64,000 nucleotides of DNA from assembly GCF_002277895.1 (NCBI RefSeq), contig NZ_CP022998.1, positions 911,501 to 975,500 of the forward strand. The letters are read 5' to 3'. Position numbers and translations under genes: made by a program. Position 1 is the stretch's first letter; every line of letters starts with the position of its first letter. Below the pieces are notes generated by a model, which worked only from the letters and a program-made list of their open reading frames with translations, was not told the origin of the DNA and ran no database searches. This DNA is from Rhizobium sp. 11515TR. Its GTDB lineage: Bacteria; Pseudomonadota; Alphaproteobacteria; Rhizobiales; Rhizobiaceae. Of this stretch, positions 26,152 through 34,885 are shown piece after piece.

Positions 26152-27381
26152 GTGACATTCCATTTCAAGACAGGGCTTCTCGCCCTTGCTTTGCTCGGCT
26201 CCACCGCGCTTGGCGCCGTGAACGCCCAGGCCGCCGACAAGGAGATCAGCTGGATCTATTGCGGTGACAGCATCGATCCGATCCATGTGAAATATATCAA
26301 GCAGTGGGAAGACAAGAATCCGGGCTGGTCTGTCAAGCCAGAGCTTGTCGGTTGGGAATTGTGCCAGGACAAGGCGACGACGCTTGCCGCAGCCGGCACG
26401 CCAGTCGCCATGGCCTATGTCGGCTCGCGGACGCTGAAGCAGTTCGCTGACAACGATCTGATCGTTCCGATCCCGATGACGGACGACGAGAAGAAGGCCT
26501 ATTATCCGGGGATCGTGAATACGGTCACCATCGATGGACAGCAGTGGGGTACGCCGATCGCTTTCTCGACCAAGGCGCTTTACTGGAATAAAGACCTCTT
26601 CAAGAAGGCCGGTCTTGATCCGGAAAAGCCGCCGACCACCTGGGCCGAGGAAATCGCCGACGCCAAGGTGATCAAGGAAAAGACCGGCATTCCCGGATAC
26701 GGCCTCTCGGCCAAAACCTTCGACAACACCATGCATCAGTTCCTGCATTGGGTTTACACCAACAACGGCAAGGTTATTGACGGCGACAAGATCACCCTTG
26801 ACAGCCCCGAAGTTCTGGCAGCTCTCCAGGCCTACAAGGACATCACGCCTTACTCGGTCGAAGGACCGACGGCTTACGAGCAGAACGAAATGCGCGCCAT
26901 CTTCCTCGATGGCAAGGTCGGCATGATCCAGGCCGGCTCCGGTGCCGCCGCTCGCTTGAAGGAAACGAAGATCAACTGGGGCGTGGCACCGCTGCCGCTC
27001 GGTCCTTCGGCCAAGGGTCAGGGCACGCTGCTCATCACCGACAGCCTTGCCGTCTTTAAGGGTAGCGGCGTCGAGGACAAGGCGATCGAATTCGCCAAGT
27101 TCATCACGTCTCCCGGCCCGCAGGGCGAATACGAACTCCAGGGCGGCGCCGGCCTCACGCCGCTGCGCCCGTCTCCGATGGTTGACGAGTTTGTCAAGAA
27201 GGATGCTTCCTGGAAGCCGTTTATCGACGGTATCGCCTATGGTGGTCCCGAGCCGCTCTTCAAGGACTACAAGGGCTTCCAGAACGTCATGATCTCCATG
27301 GTCCAGTCGGTCGTCACCGGTCAGGCTCAGCCGGCGGATGCGCTGAAGAAGGCCGCTGCCGATCTCGAGCAGTACAAGTAA
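26152..27381 (+). CDS. Sugar ABC transporter substrate-binding protein (SBP_bac_1)
   Basis: A 409-residue periplasmic binding protein of cluster B/D. The signal peptide spans about residues 1-27 ([19 protein letters not shown]). The start codon is GTG, with CGGGAG about 8 bases upstream. Family features are the domain-crossing block [35 protein letters not shown] (here beginning WGTPIAF), then the [12 protein letters not shown] segment and a C-terminal lid ending in LEQYK. Two cysteines, in IYCGDS and WELCQD, may form a disulphide. It is part of the operon with two permeases upstream and an ATPase downstream. A GC-rich hairpin just after its stop would favour a higher level of this subunit. 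Confidence 0.93.
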   Translation: [409 protein letters not shown]

Positions 27382-27396
27382 GCCTGCAAGTCACCG

Positions 27397-27423
27397 GGCC
27401 GCGCGCAATGTGCGCGGCCTTTG
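27397..27423 (+). terminator. GC-rich hairpin after binding-protein gene (partial terminator or mRNA stabiliser)
   Basis: GGCCGCGC at 27397-27404 pairs with GCGCGGCC at 27412-27419, followed by TTT. The T-run is short, so read-through to the ATPase gene is expected. Such intra-operon hairpins usually raise the amount of upstream binding-protein mRNA relative to the ATPase. Confidence 0.6.
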
Positions 27424-27465
27424 GAGCCCTGCCCGCCCCATGGCGGCGCCGCGCGGAGACAGAGT

Positions 27466-28599
27466 TTGGGAAAGCTGCACCTTCATCAGGTCAAGAAATT
27501 CTATGGTCATTTCGAGGTCATCAAGGGCGTCGAGCTCGACGTCAATGACGGTGAGTTCATCGTCTTCGTCGGCCCGTCCGGTTGCGGCAAGTCGACCTTG
27601 CTGCGCATGATTGCCGGCCTCGACGATGTGACCAGCGGCGACATCAAGATCGATGGCGCCCGCGTCAACGATCTGCCGCCCGTCAAGCGCGGCATTGCCA
27701 TGGTCTTCCAGTCCTATGCGCTTTATCCGCATATGTCGGTGTTCGAGAACATTGCTTTTCCGCTGCGGGTCGAAAAGATGCCGGAAGAGAAGCTGAAGAC
27801 CAAGGTCGAGCATGCTGCGCGCATCCTGCACCTCGATAAACGTCTGCAGGAAAAGCCGGGTCAGTTGTCCGGCGGTCAGCGCCAGCGTGTCGCCATCGGC
27901 CGCGCCATCGTGCGCGAGCCGAAGATCTTCCTCTTTGACGAGCCGCTGTCGAACCTAGACGCCGCACTGCGCGCCGATATGCGTATCGAACTCGCCAAGC
28001 TGCATCGTCAGCTGCAGGCGACGATGATCTATGTGACACATGATCAGGTCGAGGCCATGACCATGGCCGACCGCATCGTTGTGCTGAACGCCGGCGAGAT
28101 ATCGCAGGTCGGCGCGCCGCTGGAGCTTTATCACAGGCCGGCAAATACTTTCGTTGCCCGCTTCATCGGCAATCCCAAGATGAACTTCCTGCCCGTCACC
28201 TGTACCAATGTCAGCGATGCCGGTGTGGAAGTGGACTACAAGGGCCAGAAGGCCGTGCTGCCCGTCACGCCGCGTCCAGGCTTTGCAGGGAAGGCATTGA
28301 CGCTCGGCATCCGGCCGGAGCACGTCCAGCTTGGCGATGGTGATCTGACCCTCACGATCGTACCGACGGTCGTGGAGCGTCTTGGCGCGCAAACCGTTGC
28401 CTATGCCACGGCTGATGGCATCGACGAGAATTTCTGTGCGACGCTGCCCGGCAGTGCCCCCATCCGTATGGACGCACCCCTGAAGACTGGTATCCGCCTC
28501 GGCGATTGCCATCTCTTCGATGAAAACGGCCAGGCTTTCGAGCGGCGGGTGGAACTGACCGAAATCGACATGGACTTGCTGAACCAAGCTGCCTCCTGA
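27466..28599 (+). CDS. Sugar ABC transporter ATP-binding protein (MalK/UgpC type)
   Basis: A 377-residue ATPase. Walker A is GPSGCGKST, the signature is [17 protein letters not shown], Walker B is [12 protein letters not shown], and the H-loop is VTHDQ. A C-terminal TOBE/MalK regulatory domain (from about residue 245) contains the GIRPEHV block. The preferred start is TTG at 27466, with GGAG 7 bases upstream. An upstream TTG at 27421 would add 15 Pro-rich residues unlike the family. It powers the CUT1 importer encoded just upstream. MalK-type ATPases can also serve several importers in rhizobia. Confidence 0.94.
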   Translation: MGKLHLHQVKKFYGHFEVIKGVELDVNDGEFIVFVGPSGCGKSTLLRMIAGLDDVTSGDIKIDGARVNDLPPVKRGIAMVFQSYALYPHMSVFENIAFPLRVEKMPEEKLKTKVEHAARILHLDKRLQEKPGQLSGGQRQRVAIGRAIVREPKIFLFDEPLSNLDAALRADMRIELAKLHRQLQATMIYVTHDQVEAMTMADRIVVLNAGEISQVGAPLELYHRPANTFVARFIGNPKMNFLPVTCTNVSDAGVEVDYKGQKAVLPVTPRPGFAGKALTLGIRPEHVQLGDGDLTLTIVPTVVERLGAQTVAYATADGIDENFCATLPGSAPIRMDAPLKTGIRLGDCHLFDENGQAFERRVELTEIDMDLLNQAAS

Positions 28600-28617
28600 C
28601 GAGAGGTGGTTGCTGGT

Positions 28618-28652
28618 CATCCTCGCCCTTCGACAAGCTCAGGGTGAGGATG
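28618..28652. repeat. Intergenic palindromic repeat, CTTGTCGAAGG type
   Basis: Arms CATCCTC (28618-28624) and GAGGATG (28646-28652) enclose GCCCTTCGACAAGCTCAGGGT. On the other strand this contains CCTGAGCTTGTCGAAGG, a motif I know as a frequent intergenic repeat in proteobacterial genomes. It lies 19 bases after the ATPase gene and may end transcription. Confidence 0.7.
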
Positions 28653-28710
28653 GAGCAAATCTGGTCCTCGATACGGCTTATCGTTCTTTGGCTACAGCGC
28701 AGCGAGTCAG

Positions 28711-28755
28711 CCCTCTTGGTGAGGAGGCCCAAAGGGCCGTCTCGAACCACGAGGG
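28711..28755. repeat. Second intergenic stem-loop repeat
   Basis: CCCTCTTGGT (28711-28720) pairs with ACCACGAGGG (28746-28755) with one mismatch. Inside, GAG/CTC and GGCCC/GGGCC continue the stem around an AAA loop. This is a long composite hairpin between convergent genes, of the kind repeated in rhizobial genomes. Together with the element at 28618 it forms a two-part mosaic. Confidence 0.6.
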
Positions 28756-28771
28756 CGGGTGAGGGATCGCC

Positions 28772-29875
28772 CTACCAGACCAGACCGCGAGCTTCCACGT
28801 CTTCGACGCGGGTCACGAGGCCATCGCGGTGGAACACCATCTGGTCGAAGAGATTGGAAACGACGCAGGTGTGGTTCGGGATGATGCGGATCTTGTCGCC
28901 GATCTCAGGACGAGGGCCGGTGCAGTTCGACAGATCGATGACGCCATGCTCTTCCGATAGCCCCTTGATGACGGCGTCCGGGTAGCCGACCACCTGGCCG
29001 TAGTCGGCAAAACCGAGAAGGTCTGAGGTCAGTGCCTTCGAGCCGGCGTCGATGACGGCGCGGTCTTCGGTCGGCCTGGAGACGACGGTGGCGAGGATGT
29101 GCATGGCGCAATCCTCTTCCCGGCAATGGCCTGCACGCACCATCGAGCGGTCATTATAGATATAGGTGCCGGCACGATGTTCCGTCGCAGCAGTTACCAG
29201 ATGCGCCTCGAAAAGGCTCGGCGTGCCGCCGTTGCTGACGATCGGGCATTCGATACCGTCCGCTTTCAGGAGCCCTACGGCTTCCGACAGGAATTCCTGT
29301 GTCGCGGCAGCACTATCCGGCTTCGGATAGGTCATTAGGCCGCCAAAAACGAGACCTGGCTTGCCGGCGATATGCTTGCCGAGCTTTGCCGCCTCCGCAG
29401 GCGATTGCACGCCGCAGCGCGCCCCGCCGGTATCGCATTCCACCAGCACTGTCAGTGGCTTGCGCGCCGCGAGGTAATTGGAAAGTCCGTCAACCGTCAC
29501 CGCGCTATCGGCCACGACCTTGAGGCCCGAAATCCGGTCGTTCAGAGCGGCGAGGCGCGAGAGCTTTTCAACCCCAAGAATGTTGAAGGTGATCAGAATA
29601 TCCTCGAAGCCCGCATCTGCGAAGACTTCCGCCTCGGTGATCTTCTGGCAGTTGATGCCCTTGGCGCCGGCGGCGACCTGTGCGCGTGCGATGGCCGGAA
29701 TCTTGTGCGTTTTGATGTGCGGGCGAAAATTCAGACCATGCTCGTCCATGTAGGACTGCACGCGGGCGATGTTCGCAACCAGCCGGTCTTCGTCGATGAC
29801 CGGGCGCGGCGTGGAGAGGCTCTCGATGCCGTCGCCGGGCTTGGGGCTGATTTCCGAAGCGATATCATGTGCCAT
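28772..29875 (-). CDS. D-threonine aldolase / D-serine dehydratase-like PLP enzyme (fold-type III)
   Basis: A 367-residue enzyme of the alanine-racemase-fold DSD1/D-TA family. The PLP lysine lies in RPHIKTHK near residue 55. A C-terminal metal site of His-x-Cys type is visible in NHTCVVSN. Members cleave D-threonine or related beta-hydroxy-D-amino acids, or dehydrate D-serine, with a divalent metal. The start is ATG at 29875, one base after the stop of the M81 gene (TGACATG), with GGAAAG about 10 bases upstream. The frame extends to 30031 only inside the neighbouring gene. It is translated with the M81 protein, so the two probably act on one pathway. Confidence 0.9.
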   Translation of the reverse strand: MAHDIASEISPKPGDGIESLSTPRPVIDEDRLVANIARVQSYMDEHGLNFRPHIKTHKIPAIARAQVAAGAKGINCQKITEAEVFADAGFEDILITFNILGVEKLSRLAALNDRISGLKVVADSAVTVDGLSNYLAARKPLTVLVECDTGGARCGVQSPAEAAKLGKHIAGKPGLVFGGLMTYPKPDSAAATQEFLSEAVGLLKADGIECPIVSNGGTPSLFEAHLVTAATEHRAGTYIYNDRSMVRAGHCREEDCAMHILATVVSRPTEDRAVIDAGSKALTSDLLGFADYGQVVGYPDAVIKGLSEEHGVIDLSNCTGPRPEIGDKIRIIPNHTCVVSNLFDQMVFHRDGLVTRVEDVEARGLVW

Positions 29876-29876
29876 G

Positions 29877-31352
29877 TCAGGCATCTTTCCGTTCTTCTGC
29901 AAAGGGGTCCGCCACCATCGGCCAGAGATCCTTCCGCGCGCGGCGATAAGGCGTGCGTGCGGGATTGTTGGGATAAGGCGTTCCCGCAGAGCAGTAAAGG
30001 ATCTGCGATGCGATCTTTGAAAAGGACGCATAGAAATGATTGGTCGATTTGATGACCAGGATTTTCTTCGTTGTCGGGTCGATGCCCATGACGGAAAACA
30101 GGCTCGGATCGAAGCTCTGCGCGCGCGTCGAATTCAGGATGATGTCGATGCCATCGAGCTGAATATGCGCAGCATCGCCAAAGGGCGCGAAGCTCTCGCC
30201 GAAGCGCATCTCGGCATTGGGGACAAGGCGGATGATCTTGACGAGGCCGTCGACCGGATTGCCCGTACCCGGCGCCGATTTCGCGCCGAAGCGCAAAGGA
30301 ATTTCGGCACCTTCGCCGGCCGCCATGCAGATCTGCACCGCCATCGGGTCCCAGATCGTGCCGATCGCCGTGTCGGTAGCGCCGCGATCGAGCAATTCCC
30401 GCAGGATGACCGTTGCGTCGCCTGCCGTGCCGCCGCCCGGATTATCCCAGAGATCGGCTATGACGACCGGACCCGAAGCGGCGGCCATCGCCTCGCTTAC
30501 CGCCTGCTTCTCGTCGATCTGCGGCATGATGAAGGTGCCGCGCTTGGAGAAGAGGTCCAGGCCGAGATCGCGGGCGATTGCGGAACCTTTATCCGGCTTA
30601 TTATCTGTGACGACGAGCAGCTTCGTACCCATCTCCGGCACGTCGCCGGCCATGAAACCATGAATGACCGAAATCGAAAGAATATCGGCGTCACTCTTTT
30701 CCATCGCCATGATCTTGTCGACGAAGGAACGCATCGGCTCGCGCGACGTCGGAAAGACGTCGATCATGCGGCAGTCGAAGACGGACATGACCGGCTTGAC
30801 CCTGCCTTCCAGCGTATCGATGGCGATGCGCCAGAGGTCCTCGGCGCGATCGACGAAGTCCGTATGCGGGAATTCCTTGAAATAGACGAAGAAATTTGCG
30901 GCTGCGCGGCGCTTCGCCGTCAGATGGCTATGCGGATCGAGCTCGGCGCAGACCAGGATATCCTGCCCGACGATCTCGCGCACGCGTGACAGGAAATCAC
31001 CTTCCGTATCCTCGTAACCATCCGCAACCATGGCGCCGTGCAGTCCGAGAACGACGGCATCGACAGGCATGGCCGCGCGCAGCTGCTCGAGAATTTCGTC
31101 GCGCAGTTCCTCATAGGTCCGGCGATTGACAAGCCCGGCCGGATCGGCCCAGGTGGCGGTACCCTCGATCACCTCCCAGCCCTTTTCCACCGCGATACGG
31201 CGTCCTACGGTGATCGGCGCGGAGCACAGCGTCGGCGTTTCCGGATGCGTGCCCGGCGGCGCATAAAGAGAGGCTTCGAAGGCGCGCCGATCGACGCAGA
31301 TGGGGGAGAAGGTATTCGTCTCGGTCGCAAGGGCCGCCGTGAAAATGCGCAA
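29877..31352 (-). CDS. M81 family metallopeptidase (MlrC-like)
   Basis: A 491-residue protein of the MlrC family (N-terminal DUF1485 plus C-terminal MlrC domain). The start RIFTAALATETNTFSPI and the metal-binding blocks LGLHGAMVADGYEDTEGD and AELDPHSHLTAKR match the family, as does VVIADLWDNPGGGTAGDAT. The founding member opens linearised microcystin, but most homologues are in catabolic clusters with unknown substrates. Here it is paired, one base apart, with a D-threonine-aldolase-like enzyme. The upstream NTF2-like gene ends 11 bases before it, so all three form one leftward operon. Confidence 0.9.
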   Translation of the reverse strand: MRIFTAALATETNTFSPICVDRRAFEASLYAPPGTHPETPTLCSAPITVGRRIAVEKGWEVIEGTATWADPAGLVNRRTYEELRDEILEQLRAAMPVDAVVLGLHGAMVADGYEDTEGDFLSRVREIVGQDILVCAELDPHSHLTAKRRAAANFFVYFKEFPHTDFVDRAEDLWRIAIDTLEGRVKPVMSVFDCRMIDVFPTSREPMRSFVDKIMAMEKSDADILSISVIHGFMAGDVPEMGTKLLVVTDNKPDKGSAIARDLGLDLFSKRGTFIMPQIDEKQAVSEAMAAASGPVVIADLWDNPGGGTAGDATVILRELLDRGATDTAIGTIWDPMAVQICMAAGEGAEIPLRFGAKSAPGTGNPVDGLVKIIRLVPNAEMRFGESFAPFGDAAHIQLDGIDIILNSTRAQSFDPSLFSVMGIDPTTKKILVIKSTNHFYASFSKIASQILYCSAGTPYPNNPARTPYRRARKDLWPMVADPFAEERKDA

Positions 31353-31363
31353 CGCTTTCGCCT

Positions 31364-31864
31364 CTATTCCATGGGATTCGGCAGATAGCCGGTGAAGCCG
31401 CAGATCTTCCAGCGTCCTTCATGCAGGCGGCAGTAATAAAGTGTCTGCCACTTCATCACGTCGATGCCGCCATCCGATTTCTTCAGGCTGCCGTCGAACT
31501 TCTTGCGCACCAGCGCCATATCGCCTTCTATCTCGATGTCTTCGAGGGTCGTTGTCGTGAAGATGGCCGTGCGCGGATCTTCGGCAAAGGATTGTGTGGC
31601 GAAGTCGCGTGCCTGGCGCAGCCACTCGTCGCGATAGGCGGACAGCGTCGGGAAGGCGAGGCGCCATTTGTCCGGGCTGACCGCGCGCTTGCCATCAATG
31701 CCGATAAAGCCCTCTTCGACGAAATCGCCCGCGACGATCGACCAGTCGGCGGCAAGAAAAGCATCGATATCGCGCGGGACGAGCATCTCCCAGATCGAAT
31801 GCCTGGCGGTATCGCTGGCAGGGAAGGCATTCTTGAAAGGATCACGCATGGCATCCGCCGTCAT
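31364..31864 (-). CDS. NTF2/SnoaL-like protein (166 aa)
   Basis: A 166-residue soluble protein with the cone-like alpha+beta pattern of the NTF2 superfamily. Helical DIDAFLAADWSIVAGDF comes first, then strands TTTLEDIEIEGDMALVRKKFDG and the terminal YYCRLHEGRWKICGFTGYL, where the GRWKI strand is typical. Catalytic residues cannot be assigned. It is first in the leftward operon ahead of the M81 and D-threonine-aldolase-like genes, 11 bases from the former. It may be an accessory enzyme of that pathway. Confidence 0.75.
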   Translation of the reverse strand: MTADAMRDPFKNAFPASDTARHSIWEMLVPRDIDAFLAADWSIVAGDFVEEGFIGIDGKRAVSPDKWRLAFPTLSAYRDEWLRQARDFATQSFAEDPRTAIFTTTTLEDIEIEGDMALVRKKFDGSLKKSDGGIDVMKWQTLYYCRLHEGRWKICGFTGYLPNPME

Positions 31865-32122
31865 TTAAATTCTTTTCATAATTTGCGATTTTCACTGGTC
31901 AAATTCCGCTTTCTATGGTCATTTGTCAACGTATCAAGAAAATAATTTGCAGGAACCGCATGGTGACCATCGCATGTCACGGTTCCGGCGAAATGGGAAC
32001 GAATGACAAGCCGCATCTGCGCACACGTCTGTCCACAGGCACCGGCGGGATCGGGCAGATTGAGATGGATCGCGTCGCTGACTACGTGTCAAACGTGGGT
32101 GAACCAGCGATAAGGGGGGCTG
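31865..32122. other. Divergent intergenic region with repeated ATAATTTGC
   Basis: The stretch separates the leftward M81 operon from the RpiR gene. The 9-mer ATAATTTGC occurs at 31878-31886 and 31942-31950, the second extended to GAAAATAATTTGC from 31938. The AT-rich core resembles the GAAAATAAATT dyads upstream of the Gfo/Idh gene, so autoregulation by the RpiR protein is possible. No gene is seen. Confidence 0.4.
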
Positions 32123-32986
32123 ATGGATATCTTCACGACCATGCAGGAAGAGAGAGGCCGGCTTTCGCAATCTGAAATCCGTATCGCCGACATCGTCCTC
32201 AATGATTTCGAATTCGCCGTCAATGCTTCCATCATCGAGCTTGCGGGCAAGGCGGATGTCTCGCCGCCGACGGTGACGCGCTTCTGCCGACGTCTGGGCT
32301 GCGAAAGCTTTTCTGATTTCAAGGTGCAGCTTGCGCGGACAGCCTATGTCGGCGTGCGCTATCTGAAGCCCGAGCCGAAGAGCATCGCACCGGCCGACGT
32401 TGCCCAGGATATTATTACCAAGGCGCAGAACGCGCTCTTCCTGCTGCATCGCGGGCTGGATGTTGCCGCCATCGAGCGGGCGGCGAACCGGCTCGCCAGC
32501 GCAGAGATGATCTATGCCTTCGGCTCCGGCGGCAATTCCTCGATGATCGCAACCGAGCTGCAGAACCGTCTGTTCCGTCTCGGTCTCCGCATTACCGCAA
32601 GTTCCGACCACAGCATGCAGCTGATGATGGCTGCGGCCGCCAAGTCGACGGATGTGCTGATCGGCTCGTCCTTCTCCGGACGCAATGCCGAGCTGGTGCG
32701 CGCCTTTGCGCTGGCACGCGAAGCCAAGGTGCCGACCATCGCCCTGACGCAGAGTGAAAGCCCGGTGGCCCGCGCCGCCGAGATTACGGTGCCCGTCGAC
32801 CTGCCGGAAGGGGACAATATCTATCGGCCGACATCGACGCGCATCGCCTATCTGGCCGTGGTGGACATTCTCGCTAGCCTGGTCGCCTACCGCATTCAGC
32901 CGCAGGCAACGGTGACGCTGCGCCGTATCAAGCAGCAGCTCGTCACCCATCGGGATGGCGACGACCGCCAGCTTCTTGGAGACTAG
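32123..32986 (+). CDS. RpiR/MurR family transcriptional regulator
   Basis: A 287-residue regulator. The N-terminal RpiR helix-turn-helix (residues 1-78) reads RIADIVLNDFEFAVNASIIELAGKADVSPPTVTRFCRRLGC. A SIS phosphosugar-binding domain (about 120-255) contains IYAFGSGGNSSMIATELQ and the DVLIGSSFSGRNAELV strand-loop. Family members sense sugar phosphates and usually repress sugar or amino-sugar catabolic genes. It lies divergent from the M81 operon and upstream of an SDR gene (107 bases). It is the only regulator in the sugar cluster, so control of the genes on either side is likely. Confidence 0.93.
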   Translation: MDIFTTMQEERGRLSQSEIRIADIVLNDFEFAVNASIIELAGKADVSPPTVTRFCRRLGCESFSDFKVQLARTAYVGVRYLKPEPKSIAPADVAQDIITKAQNALFLLHRGLDVAAIERAANRLASAEMIYAFGSGGNSSMIATELQNRLFRLGLRITASSDHSMQLMMAAAAKSTDVLIGSSFSGRNAELVRAFALAREAKVPTIALTQSESPVARAAEITVPVDLPEGDNIYRPTSTRIAYLAVVDILASLVAYRIQPQATVTLRRIKQQLVTHRDGDDRQLLGD

Positions 32987-33093
32987 AGCAGTTTCGCGAA
33001 AGTCGGCGACGCTTATCGCGTTGGGCTCCGCCGAAAACGACAACACAGGGTGGCGGATCAAGCCGCTTGGGGAATCGATCGAAGGAATATGAT

Positions 33094-33870
33094 ATGAGCA
33101 AATCCGTTGCCATCGTCACAGGGGCTGCCGGCGATATCGGCCGTGCCATCGCAAAACGCCTGGCCGATGACCATGACATCATCCTGCTCGTCGATATCGA
33201 CGAGGCGGCCATGCAGAAGGCTGCCGGAGAACTCGGCCCGGCGGAGCGGTTCGTCATGTTCAAGGCGGATATCACCAGCGATGCCGACGTTGCCGCCATG
33301 GCGAAGGCCGCGTCGAAACTCGGCGGGGTGAAGACGCTCGTCAACAATGCCGGCGCCGCACGCGCCGTCAGCCTTCATGATACCACGCCGGCCATCTGGC
33401 GTGCCGACAATGCCCTTAATCTTGAAGCGGCTTTTCTCTGCTTCCGCGCCGTCGAGGACATGCTGAAGGCATCGAAGGGGTCGGTCATCAATATCGCCTC
33501 CGTCAACGGCATGGCCGTCTTTGGGCATCCTGCCTACAGCGCCGCCAAGGCGGGGCTTCTGCATTTCACCCGGCTGGTCGCGGTCGAATACGGCAAGTTC
33601 GGCATCCGCTCGAATGCGGTCGCGCCCGGCACGGTGCGCACGCAAGCCTGGGAAGTCCGCGCCGCTGCCAATCCGAATGTCTTCGAGGAGGCGAAGCGCT
33701 GGTATGCACTGCGTCGCGTCGTCGATCCGGCCGATGTCGCCAATGCCGTCTCTTTCCTCGCAAGTCCGCTTTCTTCCGCGATAACAGGCGTCTGTCTGCC
33801 CGTCGATTGCGGCTTGACGGCGGGGCAGGCGGAGCTCGCCCATACCTTCTCGCAGTCCGAACACTACTGA
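33094..33870 (+). CDS. Short-chain dehydrogenase/reductase (SDR)
   Basis: A 258-residue classical SDR. The cofactor motif is TGAAGDIGRAIAKRL, followed by NNAGAARAV. The catalytic Ser is in INIASVNGM, and Tyr and Lys are in AYSAAKAG. An Asp after the second strand (LLVDIDEAAM) favours NAD over NADP. ATG at 33094 has AAGGA upstream; a TTG start nine codons earlier has no better site. It follows the RpiR gene on the same strand and likely oxidises an intermediate of the catabolic pathway of this cluster. Substrate unknown. Confidence 0.9.
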   Translation: MSKSVAIVTGAAGDIGRAIAKRLADDHDIILLVDIDEAAMQKAAGELGPAERFVMFKADITSDADVAAMAKAASKLGGVKTLVNNAGAARAVSLHDTTPAIWRADNALNLEAAFLCFRAVEDMLKASKGSVINIASVNGMAVFGHPAYSAAKAGLLHFTRLVAVEYGKFGIRSNAVAPGTVRTQAWEVRAAANPNVFEEAKRWYALRRVVDPADVANAVSFLASPLSSAITGVCLPVDCGLTAGQAELAHTFSQSEHY

Positions 33871-34095
33871 CGGGGTACGCCGAAGGGGAATGGAACCCAG
33901 CCGTCCCCTATCATCCCCAAAACACCTGGTCTCGCGAGCGCGGGAGCATGGTCGGCTGACATGGACACGCTTTGGAGGGCCGGCTAGACCTTTATTCATG
34001 CTTCAGGCTGCCGAGATAGATTTTCGGCGGCTTTTCTTGCTGACCGTTATCGAGGCAAAGGTGGCAGGATTGCATGGTTGTGGCGCTGGAGCGTG

Positions 34096-34278
34096 CTAGC
34101 CGGCGCGCAACGTCGCCATGTCGGTCGGGAAGAAACCCGCCCATGCCATCACGGTCACCACGGTAATAACGAGCAGATACCACATGGCGACGTAATCACC
34201 GACGAGCCGCCGGTTCAACGCGGCAAAGAGAAGAGCGACACTGAAGGCGAGCCAGAGCAGGTTGCAGACGTGGTCCAT
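34096..34278 (-). CDS. Small membrane protein (60 aa)
   Basis: A 60-residue protein with two hydrophobic helices, CNLLWLAFSVALLFAAL and VAMWYLLVITVVTVMAWAGF, joined by a short basic loop (NRRLVGDY). AAGGGG lies about 9 bases before the ATG. It would sit in the inner membrane as a hairpin. No family is recognised. Rhizobial genomes carry many such short membrane proteins next to DUF982 genes. The flanks (33871-34095 and 34279-34576) hold no gene I can support. Confidence 0.6.
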   Translation of the reverse strand: MDHVCNLLWLAFSVALLFAALNRRLVGDYVAMWYLLVITVVTVMAWAGFFPTDMATLRAG

Positions 34279-34576
34279 TTATTGTTCCCCTTATTCGTCT
34301 TTTCCTCCCTTCGGCAAAAGCTAACGAGATAACGGTGCGCGAGGTAGCGCCATAACGGGATGGAGGTTTGCACACAGCGGGAAGCGCGGATCTCGGCCTC
34401 TGCCTGATCGGGGTATTTGACTGGTTGCCCATGGCGGTTTCCATACAGAGCGTCTCGCATCCGGTCACATCCGATGAGACGCCGCAAGAAAATCTTAACG
34501 CCCTGCGCAGAGCTCAGGAACATCTCGACGCTGCTCCCCGTTATGGGCTTGTAGCGTAAAGGTGAGGAGGGCTGCC

Positions 34577-34843
34577 ATGGAATATGGTGATTGGAACAAT
34601 CCCGTTATAGTCGATCTCGATGGCATCGGCCATTTCGCGATCATCACCAACGCGCTGGACGCGGCAAACTGCATGAGCGAGGAGTGGCCGGTCAATGGCG
34701 GCCCGGCAATGGATGAGGCCGTGCTGGTCTGCCTCGATGCCGTTCTTGGCAAGGTTTCCGCCGAGCGGTCGCGAAAGGCTTTTCTGGAGGCGGCGCGTGA
34801 GGCCGGACTTACCGTCAGGCCGGATTCGGGGAGCCTTCACTAA
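34577..34843 (+). CDS. DUF982 family protein (88 aa)
   Basis: An 88-residue soluble protein matching DUF982, a small family common in Rhizobiales. Visible features are VIVDLDGIGHFAIITNALDAANCM, then SEEWPV, then a helix AMDEAVLVCLDAVLGKVSAERSRKAFLEAAREAGL. The pattern of the W-P after the strand pair is typical. ATG at 34577 has GAGGAGG 7 bases upstream. Biochemical function is not known; paralogues are often plasmid-borne or scattered. Confidence 0.85.
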   Translation: MEYGDWNNPVIVDLDGIGHFAIITNALDAANCMSEEWPVNGGPAMDEAVLVCLDAVLGKVSAERSRKAFLEAAREAGLTVRPDSGSLH

Positions 34844-34885
34844 TCGATGTAAGGCAGGGCGACGGCCTCCCTCGGCCAGAGGAGC

